NCBI GenBank assembly: GCA_017163975.1
Contig: JAFFSR010000245.1
Location: 511,001-575,000 of the forward strand
Source: Anastatus disparis
Taxonomy: Eukaryota > Arthropoda > Insecta > Hymenoptera > Eupelmidae
Reading direction: 5' to 3'
Length of the DNA: 64,000 bases
Part shown: positions 19,459 to 31,345 of the stretch, one piece after another
Layout: each line of letters begins with the position of its first letter
Position numbering within the stretch: position 1 is the stretch's first letter
Program-made: the position numbers and the translations under genes
Notes under the pieces: model-generated
What the model was told of the DNA's origin: nothing
Seen by the model: only the letters and a program-made list of their open reading frames with translations
The model's database searches: none

Positions 19459-20762
19459 TGTAACGTTTTTCCCTTTCGGGAGGGGGAAATACGTGTAACT
19501 CCTGTTGCCAGACGCTTCAGTGAGTTACCAGGGTAAGATTGGCAGGAGTTGGAGGGAGCGGACGGTGGAAAGTAAAGGAAAGTAACCGGGTTTAACACGT
19601 TTGGTTATGCTATGGAGTACCTTGGCTTTATTGTACTCATAATAACTCATTTACAACGATGATTACAAATATGAGATGATAATAATGTTTTAATCAAAGC
19701 TAAACCTAATCATCTTATATAATGCAAATGATTAACCTAACCTTAACGGAATGTAATGTAGAAAGATAATTAAATCGGCCACTTGACGGCTATTCAATAA
19801 GTGAAATCAATTAATCAATAATCTTTAAAGAATCTGAATTATAGTTTACTTTAACTAAGTGATTCTACGGCCTGGACGGTTTAGTTTATACCGGCGGCTC
19901 TTACCTGCAACAATGTGCAAAACAAAAGAAACAAGTGATTAATAATTAAATATAATATAACTAGGCGGCGGCGTCTAATAACGGTGTACTTAATACTACG
20001 GTAATAATGAAGGTGGGTAGCCGGCTCCCTTAATTATCTAAATTACAAATCTCTATAGGCATGCGGGACCTTTAAGTGATGTAAAGATAAAGGGTGGCCG
20101 ACACCCTTAACTTATTCTAATCTCTAATATTTACGCGTGGTCGGACGGAGTCCTTAAACTAATATAAAACGAGTAATGAGTGGACAACACCCTTAATATA
20201 TTCTATCAATCACGTAAACGCGGACGCGACAGCTATGGGTAGACAATACCCTTAATTAAGCCAGTGGCGAAATGTGAAATAGAATATAAGATTTTGGGTG
20301 GACGTCACCCTTAAATTAAACGGCGCAAGTTCGGCATTGCGGCGGCGGCAAAAATTGCGAGTGTGCTCTAGGCAGGTAGATTTACGCCAGCGTGCTCACT
20401 CGACGTATCTCTAACACTGCCAGCATATGCACTAGAGTGTAGACCAGCGTGCTCACTCGGTCTACCCTCATGTGCAAGAGAGAGAAGCTAGTCCTTCTAC
20501 AAGAGAAGGCAACCAGCTACTACTTGTCTCACTCTCTCTTAGCCTAGCGTGCTCACTCAGGTAAAGAGAGAGGGAAGACCGTAGTCTACACTGCTCTGCT
20601 TAGCTGTGCTTCTTGGCCTCTTATATACTCCGGCCTCATTTTTCCCGATGCGTGCAACGACGTTTGAAGTTGCCACCTGGCGGCTGAGCTCAGAACTACT
20701 GTTCTATCATAGCTGGCCGTTAGGCGGGAAATTTGAATGCGCGGGTATGTATACTCGTCGCA
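19459..20762. mobile_element. Solo LTR (about 1.3 kb) in the gypsy leader
   Basis: Starts TGTAACGTTTTTCCC and ends TATACTCGTCGCA (TG...CA), flanked by a 4-base direct repeat ACGC at 19455-19458 and 20763-20766. It is clearly richer in GC than its neighbours. A hairpin (TTTCCCTTTCGGGAGGGGGAAA region) lies near its start, and an array of GGGTGG...CACCCTTAA hairpins at 20025-20315. No coding sequence. Solo-LTR status is inferred from the ends and duplication; orientation is not settled. Confidence 0.55.
20025..20315. repeat. Array of six short hairpins, GGGTGG...CACCCTTAA type
   Basis: About every 50-60 bases a small inverted unit appears: GGTGGGTAGCCGGCTCCCTTAA, GGGTGGCCGACACCCTTAA (about 20091), a weak one near 20145, GTGGACAACACCCTTAA (about 20181), GGGTAGACAATACCCTTAA (about 20237) and GGGTGGACGTCACCCTTAA (about 20297). 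Spacers differ, so the hairpin seems the conserved part. Further right, GCGTGCTCACTC occurs three times (about 20390, 20446, 20547). Confidence 0.6.
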
Positions 20763-21749
20763 ACGCATATAACTAACTTGTTATTGCAATATTTAAATAA
20801 AATAAAAGAAAAACATATTTAGAAACCCTTTTAAAGTTTAGAATGGCTCTTTGTCGCAATTGATAATTTTTACTATAAAATACATAACAAATAAATTAAT
20901 GTAAAATATTCTTTTCTTTTTCTTACAAGCGTTAAAACGACAAAATAATAAATTGTCAAAAATTTTGCAGAAGTAAAAGGTTTAAAGATCTAAAGAAAGA
21001 TATTAAAATGAAATTATATTTCTTTTGCAATATAGTTTCTTTTATTAATATGAAATAATAAAATCACTTGTGATTTATTTTTCCGAAAGTAAGCAAAAAA
21101 AAAAAGAAAGAAAATATTAAAAAGAAAATGTTCAATAAAAATTGACAGGAGTTGGGCAGCGACAGCAATGCTCACATTTGCCCTACACCCTCAGGATATG
21201 GAAATAAAGTTAAAATTTCATTTTCGCAATCGTCCGATGAACTTTTTAATTAATTGTAACCAATTAGTGTATTACAAAACTTCTATCTTGAATTATAACT
21301 TAAATTTTAGTAAGATGAAATAAGTTCCGTCAAGTCACTATCAATAGAGTCTTTCATAAGCTTCAGTATAACGAATCTTTGTTGAATACAAAACACATAA
21401 AAGAACTCTTTGTAAGTATTTTAAATGCCCAAAAAATTTTTTTTTATTGAATACATCGTCCCTATGAAACTGCCCTAAAAATGAATTGTCGTTTTGAAAT
21501 TGCGAAAAAAAATTAGATATGTAAAACATTTAAGGTTGGAAAGAGGTAAATTTGCAAATGGTGAAAGCGTAGTAGAATTATTCGCATGGTACCTATATAT
21601 ATGCCTACACGACAATCTTATATTGATGGCAAAAATAGTTTTAAGAATTTTTGTTAAATATAAATCATGGATGTGAACAAAGATAAGTAAATTCGCGGAA
21701 TCATTGATAAATTATTTTGTTGATCGCAAAGAATTCCAAAGAATACGAA
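20763..21749 (+). other. Gypsy leader, last part; no gene seen
   Basis: AT-rich and without recognisable coding sequence, up to the ATG taken as the gag start at 21750. Confidence 0.45.
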
Positions 21750-21826
21750 ATGAGCGATAGGAGCGGCGTTTCTGGTGACATGTATGAGGAAAGTATATTT
21801 GCAAAAACTTTAATAAAACAATTAAA
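21750..21826 (+). pseudogene. Gypsy gag, first 25 codons, cut by a DNA transposon
   Basis: ATG at 21750 starts an open frame (MSDRSGVSGDMYEES...) that runs exactly into the left TIR of the transposon at 21827. The frame resumes after the right TIR at 24362-24365 in register if a 3-base duplication AAA is allowed, which is why I take this as the gag start. The small start fragment itself has no diagnostic motif. Confidence 0.5.
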
Positions 21827-24361
21827 GGCTGATTCCATTCAGATTCATGCAGGCCGTCACTGATCGAAATTTTTTTTTATTCTAAGTAATAAAAATACCT
21901 TCTATTATGTATATGAAGATAAAATTTACCTCATAGAACGCTCAAAATTTTTTTTTTTTTTACTACAGCAGTTTTAGTGTTGGATGTAAAAACGAAAATT
22001 CAAAAATTGAAAATGAACCTCTACTTTTAAATGACTATAGCTCCGTCAATTTTTAACCTTTTAGGACATTCTTTTAACGAAAGTGTGCGGAATTTGGTGT
22101 AGTTTTAAATGCGATCTCGATTTTTGTAATACAATTTGATCTCGCTGAGTTATTTACGAAAAACCGAAAAAAGCGATTTTTTTCAAACACGATTTTCTCA
22201 AAAACTATATTTTTTTTTTTTGAAATTTTCATATAATTTTATACATAAAAAATACTTACTTTTAGGGTAGGTAAGAATATGCGATTTTGCCTTATTTTTT
22301 TTAAACAGATTTTTAAACGTTTTTTTTATATTTTCGATTTTAAAACATTGATACCATGGCGCATCGTACTATTTTTCCAACTTTACGTGTTCTTACAACT
22401 ATTTTTATGCTTTTATGTATTAATATATCAAAAATATCAACAATAATCTTTAAAATAAACCCCGGATCGAATATTTTGATCAATTAGGACAAAAGTTATG
22501 ATGATTTAAAGTTTAAAAAAAAATGCTGAAATTTTAAATAAATATGATATTTACAGATGCTTTGAATAATTATAAAAAAGAGAATAAACAAGACATTGCA
22601 GATTTTATTCAGAAAAATCAAATTTACTGAATAAAACTAGCACAATTGAAAATTTCTTAATAGAGTTAAGAGAGCGTGCTCTCACTGTAAGAGCTCATAA
22701 ATTGGTCAAAGAAATTCAACGTATAGCAATTAAAGAGGTTAAACTTTTAGCGAAAAATAATGACTTCCAATTAGTTATTCATGTCGATTTTGCAGAAAAT
22801 TAGACAGTTCTGCTTCAAAATAAAATTCAAAGCTATCATTAGAGTAAAAACCAAATATTAATATTTACGTCAGTATGCTATTTTGGAAATGATAAGACAG
22901 TCAGTTATGTCACCGTCTCTGACGATATTAAACATGATTCGTCTCATGCCCTAATGACTATAAATTTAACTATCGACAACTTAAAACAAAAACATATTGC
23001 GCAAGATCTTGATGAAATCATAACCATTTCTGATGGAGCTGCCAGTCATTTTAAAAATAGATATCAATTCTATGAGTTTCAAAACTCAAAAGTAAACAGA
23101 AAATGGCTTTTTTCTGCAACAGTTCATGGCAAAGGCGCTTGTGATGGTATTGGTGGTTTAGTTATACATTATGCTACCACGCATAATCTGTCCAAGAAGA
23201 ATGCAGATTTTATTAGAAACGCTGAAAATTTCGCCACTCACGTATCAAAATATACTCCGTCGATTAACATTCTTGTTATCCGCAAGGATGAGTTAGAAGT
23301 TTTTCGACTGACAAAAAAAATGGAATAGTTAGGAAATGCAAAAGAAATTAAAGGTATTCAAAAGATTCACTGTAGAAAAAGTAAACGAAACCAAATCTAC
23401 ACTGTCAAAACTTCGAGACATGAGTGGCAAGAAGTAAATTGAAAGGTTTTATTCAAATTCAGATTTTTTTATTCACATTAGTTCTCAATTCATTAGTGTT
23501 CAATTCTTAATTGTATCGCATATTATTTGTTCATTGGGAATGACCAAATAATATATTTTAGTATTTAAAAAATTCACCTTTTCAAAATTTGAAATTCAAA
23601 TTCAAAATTCAAAATTCAAAATTCAAAATTCAAAGTAAATATATTTATTTAAAGTTTCAGCATTTTTTTTTAAACTTTAAATCGTCATAACTTTTGTTCT
23701 AATTGATCAAAATATTCGATCCGGGGTTTATTTTTAAGATTATTGTTGATATTTTTGATATATTAATACATAAAAGCATAAAAATAGTTGTAAGAACACG
23801 TAAAGTTGGAAAAATAGTACGATGCGCCATGGTATCAATGTTTTAAAATCGAAAATATAAAAAAAAAGTTTAAAAATCTGTTTAAAAAAATAAGGCAAAA
23901 TCGCATATTCTCACCTACCCTAAAAGTTAGTATTTTTTATGTATAAAATCATATAAAAATTTCAAAAAAAAAAAAAATATAGTTTTTGAGAAAATCGTGT
24001 TTGAAAAAAATCGCTTTTTTCGGTTTTTCGTAAATAACTCAGCGAGATCAAATTGTTTTACGAAAATCGAGATTGCATTTAAAACTACACCAAATTCCGC
24101 ACACTTTCGTTAAAAGAACGCTCAAAAAGGTTAAAAATTGACGGAGCTATAGTCATTTAAAAGTAGAGGTTCATTTTCAATTTTTGAATTTTCGTTTATA
24201 CATCCAACACTAGAATTGCTGTAGTAAAAATAAAAAATTTTTTTGAGCGTTCTACGACGTAAATTTTATCTTTATAAACATAATAGAAGGTATTTTTATT
24301 ACTTAGAAGAAAAAAAAAATTCAATCAGTGACGGCCTGCATGAATCTGAATGGAATCAGCC
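21827..24361 (+). mobile_element. DNA transposon with about 730-base terminal inverted repeats
   Basis: Ends GGCTGATTCCATTCAG and its exact complement at 24361. The inverted arms extend to about 22550 and from about 23635 with only scattered changes. The 1.1 kb between them encodes part of a transposase. A 3-base duplication AAA (21824-21826 and 24362-24364) is compatible with the gag frame, though the site is A-rich. The superfamily is not settled: a DDD/E-type family common in arthropods, with Sola- or Zator-like elements as candidates. Confidence 0.7.
22580..23441 (+). pseudogene. Transposase fragment (DD[D/E] type)
   Basis: Between the long TIRs, one frame reads with few breaks: VIHVDFAEN (first acidic residue), SYVTVSDDIKHDSSHA, TISDGAASHFKNRYQF (second acidic residue) and ATVHGKGACDGIGG (third). 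Breaks are TAG at about 22802, a stop at about 22840 and TAG at 23326. The longest open part (22954-23328) is 124 codons. This signature set occurs in a widespread family of arthropod and cnidarian transposase-like proteins, whose N-terminal region is missing here. In an intact element it would catalyse cutting and joining of the ends. Confidence 0.55.
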
Positions 24362-24364
24362 AAA

Positions 24365-26370
24365 AAATAAAAACGCAGAAATCACTGAAGCAGTGAAGGC
24401 GTCAAAGCACCCGCGCGAAGTAGATAAAAAGATTGGAGAATATCTTACGATAAAGAAAGACTTGACTGTTTTCTTATAGAGAAATAATTTAGAGGTAGGG
24501 GAATTAGAGGGGTTTAAATCAAGGCAGGACGCATATAAAGCGTTAGGTTTAGGATTTAGGGAATATAGGGATAAAGTAAGTGAATCAGATAGTAGTGAGG
24601 ACGAAGGAAATTAGGTAGTAAAAATAGAACTAAAGAAAAGGTTCCTGTTAATTATAAAAAAATGAGTTTTAGACCCGCGCAATTCAAACTTTTAAATAAA
24701 ACATTTAACACTTCGCCTTTAGCAATAAGCTGTAGCACACCCTGAAGCATCAAACCTAGTTTTCGATTACCGACAATATTTAAAAAAGGAAATTTATTAG
24801 ATTTACCCTCAGAAGTCGTCGTGGAACATATTAAAGAACACTTAAACGTTAGTTTCAAAGACGAAGTAATTAATAATTATTTTAAAAGCCCCGAACATAT
24901 CGAAGAATTAAACGAAAGCATAAATAAAGGATTTGGATTTTTCAAAATTTTAAGTTCAGTAAAGGAGAAAATACAGAAGTTCGTGAAAAACGAACAAGAT
25001 TCTTTTGTGGAAAATAAGAAAAACGAATTAAAGAAAGAAGAGAACATTTCTTGTAACTCGGTAGTTGCGCCTACCATAGTGAAAGCAGACGGAAAAAAGG
25101 AACTTGCAAATTTAGAGAACACAACAAATTCTCTTGCCCCTGCAAATAAAGAAAGGAATCAAAATTCTAATTATAAATATTTTTCTTATAATTACGGAAA
25201 TAAAAATACAGAGAATAATAGTTTGCAGAATTTGTCAGATAGCTCAATAAAAATGGCACAATTACAAATTCGTAGATTATCCTTAAAGGATGCCCTTGAT
25301 GTCATTCTGCGTTTCAATAGCAAAAATATTCCCATTTCTAAATTTTTAGACGGATTCATGAAAGCTCAAGCGATTTTACCCAGCCATGTAGAAGAAGAAT
25401 TAGCCAAATTAATTAAAATTAAACTATATGGGGATGCTTTAAATTGCGTAAGGAGACGCAGCTTCAAAAATTTAATGGAAGTTGTGGAATATTTAGAAAA
25501 TATTTTTGGATCTGCAAAAACTTATCACGAGTGGACAGGAGATTTAGCAAAAATCAAACAAAAGGCAGGTGAAGACGTGATTGTCATTTTAAATCTCTTA
25601 CGCGAAATTGAAAAGGAAATACTATTCACAAGAAAAAAACAAAAGTGAATAAATGATATAAATGATTTTGAACAAGAGTTAGAAAAAGATTGCGTAAAGT
25701 ATTTCCTAAGAGGATTGCGCTGAGAAATACGGGGTCGCATAGGTACTCCTGCAAGTTTAGATGAAGCTAGAGAAAACGCCATGGAGATCGAGTGGGAATT
25801 TGCAAATAGTATGCAAGAGGAAGGAGTGGTGCGTAGAGAGGGAAATAAAAAAGGAAATTCTTTAAAGGACGCATGACGCGTAAATATTGTCGAAACAGAG
25901 ACAAATATAATAATTTGTTCCTTTTGCAATAAAAGGGGACACCCAGCAATGAATTGCTTATTATTAGCCCGCCGGATGGGAAGTGTAATTTCATTTTCGC
26001 AGCCTAATAATAATTTTCAGCCAAACCAATGGCAGAGAGGGTGAAATCTTGCTAACACTCAAAGATCTAATGTTGCCTTTGAGGGCTGGAACGCTGAGGT
26101 AAATCGAAGGACAGAATTTTTACCAAGAGGTAGAGAAAACGTAACCGACGCCCCTGGCCGACATTTAGGCATGAACGCTAGAGAAAATAACTATGAAAAT
26201 CAAAATCGAGGGCGAAATAATTATGCTGCAAATTTTGGAAATAATAGCAGCAACAATCAGAATAATGATAATTTTGCGAGAAGAGGCCCATATAATTCGC
26301 CAACTCGGCATACGAATAATTTTTCAAATTTAACCTGTTATTATTGTGGTTAAAGGCCACACTCGCAATC
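24365..26370 (+). pseudogene. Gypsy gag, main part
   Basis: Gag packages the element RNA into particles. After the transposon, the frame continues (KNKNAEITEAVKASKHPREV) to TAG at 24477, and after a frameshift near 24614 it runs in one frame through 24821-26353. It has a capsid-like helical region (LSLKDALDVILRFNSKNIP), a zinc knuckle CSFCNKRGHPAMNC at about 25916-25957, an Asn/Arg-rich stretch, and a second knuckle starting CYYCG at about 26338 that is broken by a one-base insertion, creating the TAA at 26351. In-frame stops are TGA at 24743, 25646, 25721, 25874 and 26042. The two CX2CX4HX4C knuckles and the protease that follows make the identification firm. Confidence 0.7.
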
Positions 26371-26371
26371 A

Positions 26372-27688
26372 GTGTTTCAAATTACAACAAGACACGCGTT
26401 GAGGACAAGAGTCGCAGGGAAACGGTTTGAATCTCCCTCAAGTGGGCGCGGAGAGAGAGATAACGGTTGGCACGCGCCCGACTACGTCATAGGCAGCGAG
26501 CGACAGCCCACGCGTATTGAAACAGTAAACTTGAATCAGGCAAGTACAGCATCAATTATAAGAGTAGATGTAGGAGAATTTAAAAGGCCACTTGAATTCA
26601 TGTTAGATACTGGAGCCTCTGTAAGTCTAGTAATGAAATCTGAAGTATCTCCCTATATTCATATTTATATGCAAGAAACGATAAGGTTAAAAGGCATTAC
26701 GCCTTATTATTTAGAAACAGGAAAAATCATTGTAAATTTAGAAAATAGAGAAATTAAATTTTATACAGTAGATGGCGAGTTTCCTATAAAGAAAGCAGGA
26801 ATTTTAAGCACGGATTTTTTCAGACGAACAAAAGCAAAAATTAATTATTTTACGAATGACCTAGAATATGAAGGTAATGTGATACCTTTTGAAGGAGCAC
26901 GGGAGAGTTCCTCAGATGAGATAAAAATAATAAATAATGAGAATAAAGGAAATCATTCACCGACAGAGGAATATTTCACGTTTGCTAGGAATAAGAGTGA
27001 TGAACAAAAAACTGACGAACGCAAAGAAAACCAAGCAGTAAATTTTATAACGGAGGAAGAAGAAGAATATGACAGACTCTTATTAACTGTTGGAGATATA
27101 GAAACTACAGGTAAAAATATAAACGCCGGTTATAACGAATTGAATTTAGAGAAACAAGAAAGCGTTTCAGAAAGCGGCGATAGTATACAAGAAGAATTTA
27201 AAGAAAGATATAAGCAATTACATAAGGAGAATTTCGATAAGGTCAAGGAAGGAGAACCAGGAATAAGACATTTACAGCAAGAGGCATCCGATTCAAGTAC
27301 CGAAGAATCGCGAGACCCAAGTGATATTATCCATGACATTGAAAAGATAAACAGAAAATTAAATCAACTAAGTTTAAGTCAAAACAAGAAGAGTGACCTA
27401 ATATTAAATGAAAAGTTAAATAAAATAAATTTATTCATAGAAGCGATGAAGGAAAAAATAAATAAATGTCAAAAAGAAGTAAGTGAGAAAAACGATAAGA
27501 TACCAGCGAAGTCAAGTATCAGAAATGAACCCAGAAAAGGAGAAAAGAGAAGAGCAGTGACGTTTAATGACGAGATAATCATGATAAAGAAACCAAAGAC
27601 AAATAAAGAAATAAACAAGAAATTAATGAGGAAGGCTACTAAAATGAAACGAGATAATAAATTAGAAGAAAATGAAAATAGATTGTAG
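26372..27688 (+). pseudogene. Gypsy aspartic protease and Lys/Glu-rich linker
   Basis: Same frame as gag. The retropepsin active site FMLDTGASVSLV lies at about 26597-26632 (about residue 80), and ILSTDFFRRTKAKINY is the C-terminal block of such proteases (about residue 145). It would release gag and pol products. After the protease comes a highly charged linker of about 280 codons, rich in Glu, Lys and Asn with coiled-coil character, much longer than in standard gypsy elements. The 438-codon frame ends with TAG at 27686-27688, at the edge of a tRNA-like insertion. Confidence 0.7.
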
Positions 27689-27689
27689 A

Positions 27690-27890
27690 GTTCAGTGGAG
27701 TAGTGGCTAAGGCGCGTGACTCGTATTCCCGTTGGCGCGGGATCGAATCCCCGTCTGGTCGCTTTTTCGCTGTTTCTGCCGTGGGCTGACACCACGTTAA
27801 ATAATACGTCAAATTGTGTTGTATTGAAAATTAATTTCTATGTGTTAAAAAAGTGCAGTAATGCCCGTGGATATAATAAAAAAAAAAAAA
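27690..27890 (+). mobile_element. tRNA-like SINE remnant with A-tail
   Basis: Begins near GTTCAGTGGAGTAG, with an A-box-like TAGTGGCTAAGG (about 27702) and a B-box-like GGATCGAATCC (about 27747), and ends at an A13 run near 27885. The arms of the cloverleaf pair poorly. A short AAAATAGA repeat at either side may be the target duplication, but it is weak. It sits exactly where the gag-protease frame stops. Confidence 0.45.
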
Positions 27891-29615
27891 ATAGACAGAA
27901 AAATGCTGTAGATATTCAAGAATTATGTTATGATGAAAAAAAGAAACTAATAATTGTGTAGAGGGCAAAACCAATGATGGGCATGCCAATGACGTTATTT
28001 TAAATGATGAAAATGAATTATTGAAAAAAGGTAATCATGTGAATTATATAAAAATAAATGATATATTTTATGAAAATAATGAAAATATAGAAAAAGATAT
28101 TCTTGATATAAAGAAAGGTAAAGCCAATGATGGGCACGCCGATGATGTTATATTGAAAAATGAAAATGAGTTATTAAAGAAAAAGAACAATGAAAATTAT
28201 GTAAAAATAAAGGAAGTATTCAATAAAGATGATGAAATTATTAAATAAAATAAAGGAGATATGATACATAGAAAGACGGTCGAGGCCAATGAGAGTCATG
28301 TACGTAAAGTTATTGTTAATAATGCAAATAAATTATTAAAGAATGAAAATTACGTGAATTATATGAAAATAAATAAAATATTTAATGAAAAGAATACAGA
28401 AAAAAATAAAATAAATGTTGTTAATGAAAATAATACTGAAGGCTGCAAGGATCATGTTAAAAAAAGTACGCTAAAAAAAAAGTAAGTTTTTTGAAGAAAA
28501 TGAAAAATTTAAAACAAATGAATTGGTTATTGAAGAAGAAGCTGAGGAAAATATTAATAAAGTTATCTCTGAGAATCAAGATGAACTATATAAGACGTGG
28601 ACTATGTAAATTATTATGGCAGTTATGAGCATAAAATAAAAAATGAATGTTTCAATGATCATGAGAAGAAAGATATGTGCAAAGGAGAAAATAAAAATTT
28701 ACAGAAACAAGGAGAAATTTTTATAAGTAAAAATAATGTTGTTAACCCAAAGAAGGGTAGTCGTAACTTTAAAGGAATGTATATTGCTGAAGGTGAAGAG
28801 GAAAGGGGAATCCCTCACCATGATGAAAATAAATCTGATGTATTGAATAAAAAAAAAGTATTTAATGATGTTAAAAATAATAGAAAGAATGATGCTTTCT
28901 ATTGGATAAATCCCAAAGTTGGGGATCAAAAGGAGTATTACGACGAAGAAAATATTGCTTATGAAAGTACCTCAAGAGAGAAGTGTGAAAATAATGTTAA
29001 TGAAGTAATGAAAATAGTTGAAACGCATAACGATAAACATAGAGAAAACATTCATATTAAAAAGAAAAATTTGCCATTAAAAGAGCTCGACATTGAGACA
29101 GAGCAAGAAGGAGGTTATGAAGAGAACGCGTCATTGAACAAAAAGATGGAAGTTATGATGACTCAAAAAGACGAAGGAGATAACGTACAAGATCAAGTAG
29201 CCTTAAAAAAGGAATACATGCAAAGAGAATTTTAACGAAAGAATATTATTTATAAGAAAAAGGAGGAAACGTGGGACGAAGACACGAATAATGCGTTTTC
29301 TCCGATAAGAACAGAAAAAATGGAACAGAAAGATAATAAATTATCTAATAATTACGAAAATGTTTCAAAAATTAATCACAATTGTAGCCAGGAGAAGAGA
29401 TTAAAAGAAAAATTATATAATAATGAGAAAAATCTTGTTTATGAGGAGGACGAGAATAAAATTTTAGCAAAAGAAAAAGATTAAGCGTTACACATAAGAA
29501 TAAATAATTCATATGAAATAGAAAAAGAAGTAAAGTTACACACAGAGAAAAATACTGTTGTATACGAGACATTCGAGATAAGCCCCAACGATGATATTCT
29601 AGAAGAGAGCCAGCA
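27891..29615 (+). pseudogene. Asn/Lys/Glu-rich pol linker with about 52-residue repeats
   Basis: Several neighbouring open stretches on the plus strand (28021-28248, 28261-28485, 28597-29235) share a low-complexity, Asn/Lys/Glu-rich composition. A unit of about 156 bases is repeated three times near 27969, 28123 and 28282, each reading like DVILKNENELLKK...NYVKIKEVFN. The region separates protease from reverse transcriptase and shows several stops and frame changes. I do not recognise a function. It may be an expanded linker of the polyprotein or an unrelated acquisition. Confidence 0.5.
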
Positions 29616-31345
29616 AGAAGGATTGAACTTGAAAACGATAAACGGAGAGATTGAAAAATTTTTACGTGAAGACTTCGAACCCGATGATTACTCTAGCAAG
29701 CATGATAGAGAGAAAAAGGAATACGACGAAAATGAGTATTACAAATGTGACTTCAATGATTTAAAATATGATTATTTAAGACTCACGAATAAGCCTTGTT
29801 TTGACATATTATGCTATGATCTGTACCAAGAGGAAAAATTTGACGTAAGTAGTGTACCGAACTCACAAGCTGTAAGATTAGAAAAATTAAAATCACAGTT
29901 AAGACTACAACACCTAACCGTAAAAGAAAAAGAGCCTATCGAAAAATTAATCGAAACATATGCAGACTGTTTTTATTTAAACAGTTTAAGGAGAAACGTT
30001 GGGTATAATGACGCTAGTCGAACATACTATACCCACAATAAATGATATACCAATATGCATCAAACCTTATCACTTCCCGCATGCCCTCAAAGAGGAACTT
30101 GAAAGACAAATTCAAGAAATGTTAGACTCTGATATCATAGAGCCGTCAAGTTCAAATTATGCGTCACCCGCCTTCTTAGTAAAGAAGTCACCGGATAGCA
30201 AGGGTAATAAACGATATCGTGTAGCGGTAGATTATAGACAGTTAAATGAAAAGACGATTAAAGACAAATATCCGTTGCCGAATATTCTTGATATTATTGA
30301 TCAGGTAGGAGGAGCCGAATATTTTTCCGTTTTTTATTTAGCACAAGGATATTTTCAAATACCTCTCGCCAAAGAAGATAGACACAAAAGTGCATTTTCG
30401 TCATGTTTTGGCTTATATCAATTTAAAAGAATAGTTATGGGCTTATCTAATTCACCCATGACCTTTCAACGCTTAGTCGATAGCGTATTCAGAATGAATA
30501 AAACGAAAAATTTCAAGAGTGTAACTAATAAAAGAAATATGTTTTTATTCCTAGATGATGCAGTCGTATTTGGTAAATCACAAGAAGAGCATAATTATGC
30601 AATGGGGGAATTCTTTCAAAAACTGCGAGAAGCGAATATTAAACTATAACCGGATGAATGCGAATTTTTAAAGAAATAAGTTATAAATCTAGGTCACTTG
30701 CTTAGTAAAGAATGAGTAAGACCAGACCCTCGAAAACTCGATGCTATAAGGTATTTTTCCATACCGAATACGCCGAAAAATATTCGCCTATTTCTAGAAC
30801 TGGCAGGATATTACAGACGCTTTATTAAAGATTTTTCAGGTTTAGCCAAATTCTTAAGTAATTTATTAAAGAAGGATGCTGCTTTTGTATGGGAGGAAGA
30901 GCAACAGCAGGCATTCGAAATTTTAAAGGAAAAACTGTGCAGTCAACCTGTGTTAAAAATCGTAGATTTTTCAGAAACATTTTTAGTTACGTGTGACGCG
31001 AGTAGAGTAGCTATAGGAGGCATTCTCTCACGAGGAGAGATTGGAAAAGATAGACTAATTGCATATGTTTTCAGGGTTCTCTCAGATACAGAAGAGAAAA
31101 TGTGATACATATTCACGAGAAGCGTTAGCAATAATGTATAGCGTATCGCAATTTAGACCCTATTTACTAGGAAGAAAATTTACGATAATCTTGGACCATA
31201 AACCGTTGATATGGTTTAAAAATGCGACGGACCTTACCACAAGAATTACCCGTTGGCGTATTAAATTAAACGCTTATGATTACGATATTGTCTATAAGTG
31301 CGGAAAAAAAACGCCGATGCCTTATCGAGAAATCCGGTAGAGGAG
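29616..31345 (+). pseudogene. Gypsy reverse transcriptase and RNase H
   Basis: RT is clear in 29999-30649: ASPAFLVKKS, YRVAVDYRQLNEKT, FSVFYLAQGYFQIPL, KSAFSSCFGLYQFKR and LFLDDAVVFG. The catalytic FLDD pair is present, but the motif A aspartate (normally in FS.LDLA.GY) is Tyr. The frame then has TAA at 30647, TAA near 30676 and TGA near 30711, continues through the thumb/connection part (LELAGYYRRFIKDFSGLAKF) to the RNase H start TCDASRVAIGGILS, shifts frame near 31075 (YSREALAIMYSVSQFRPYL, DHKPLIWF) and ends at NADALSRNP. The enzyme would copy element RNA into DNA; this copy could not. Confidence 0.75.
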
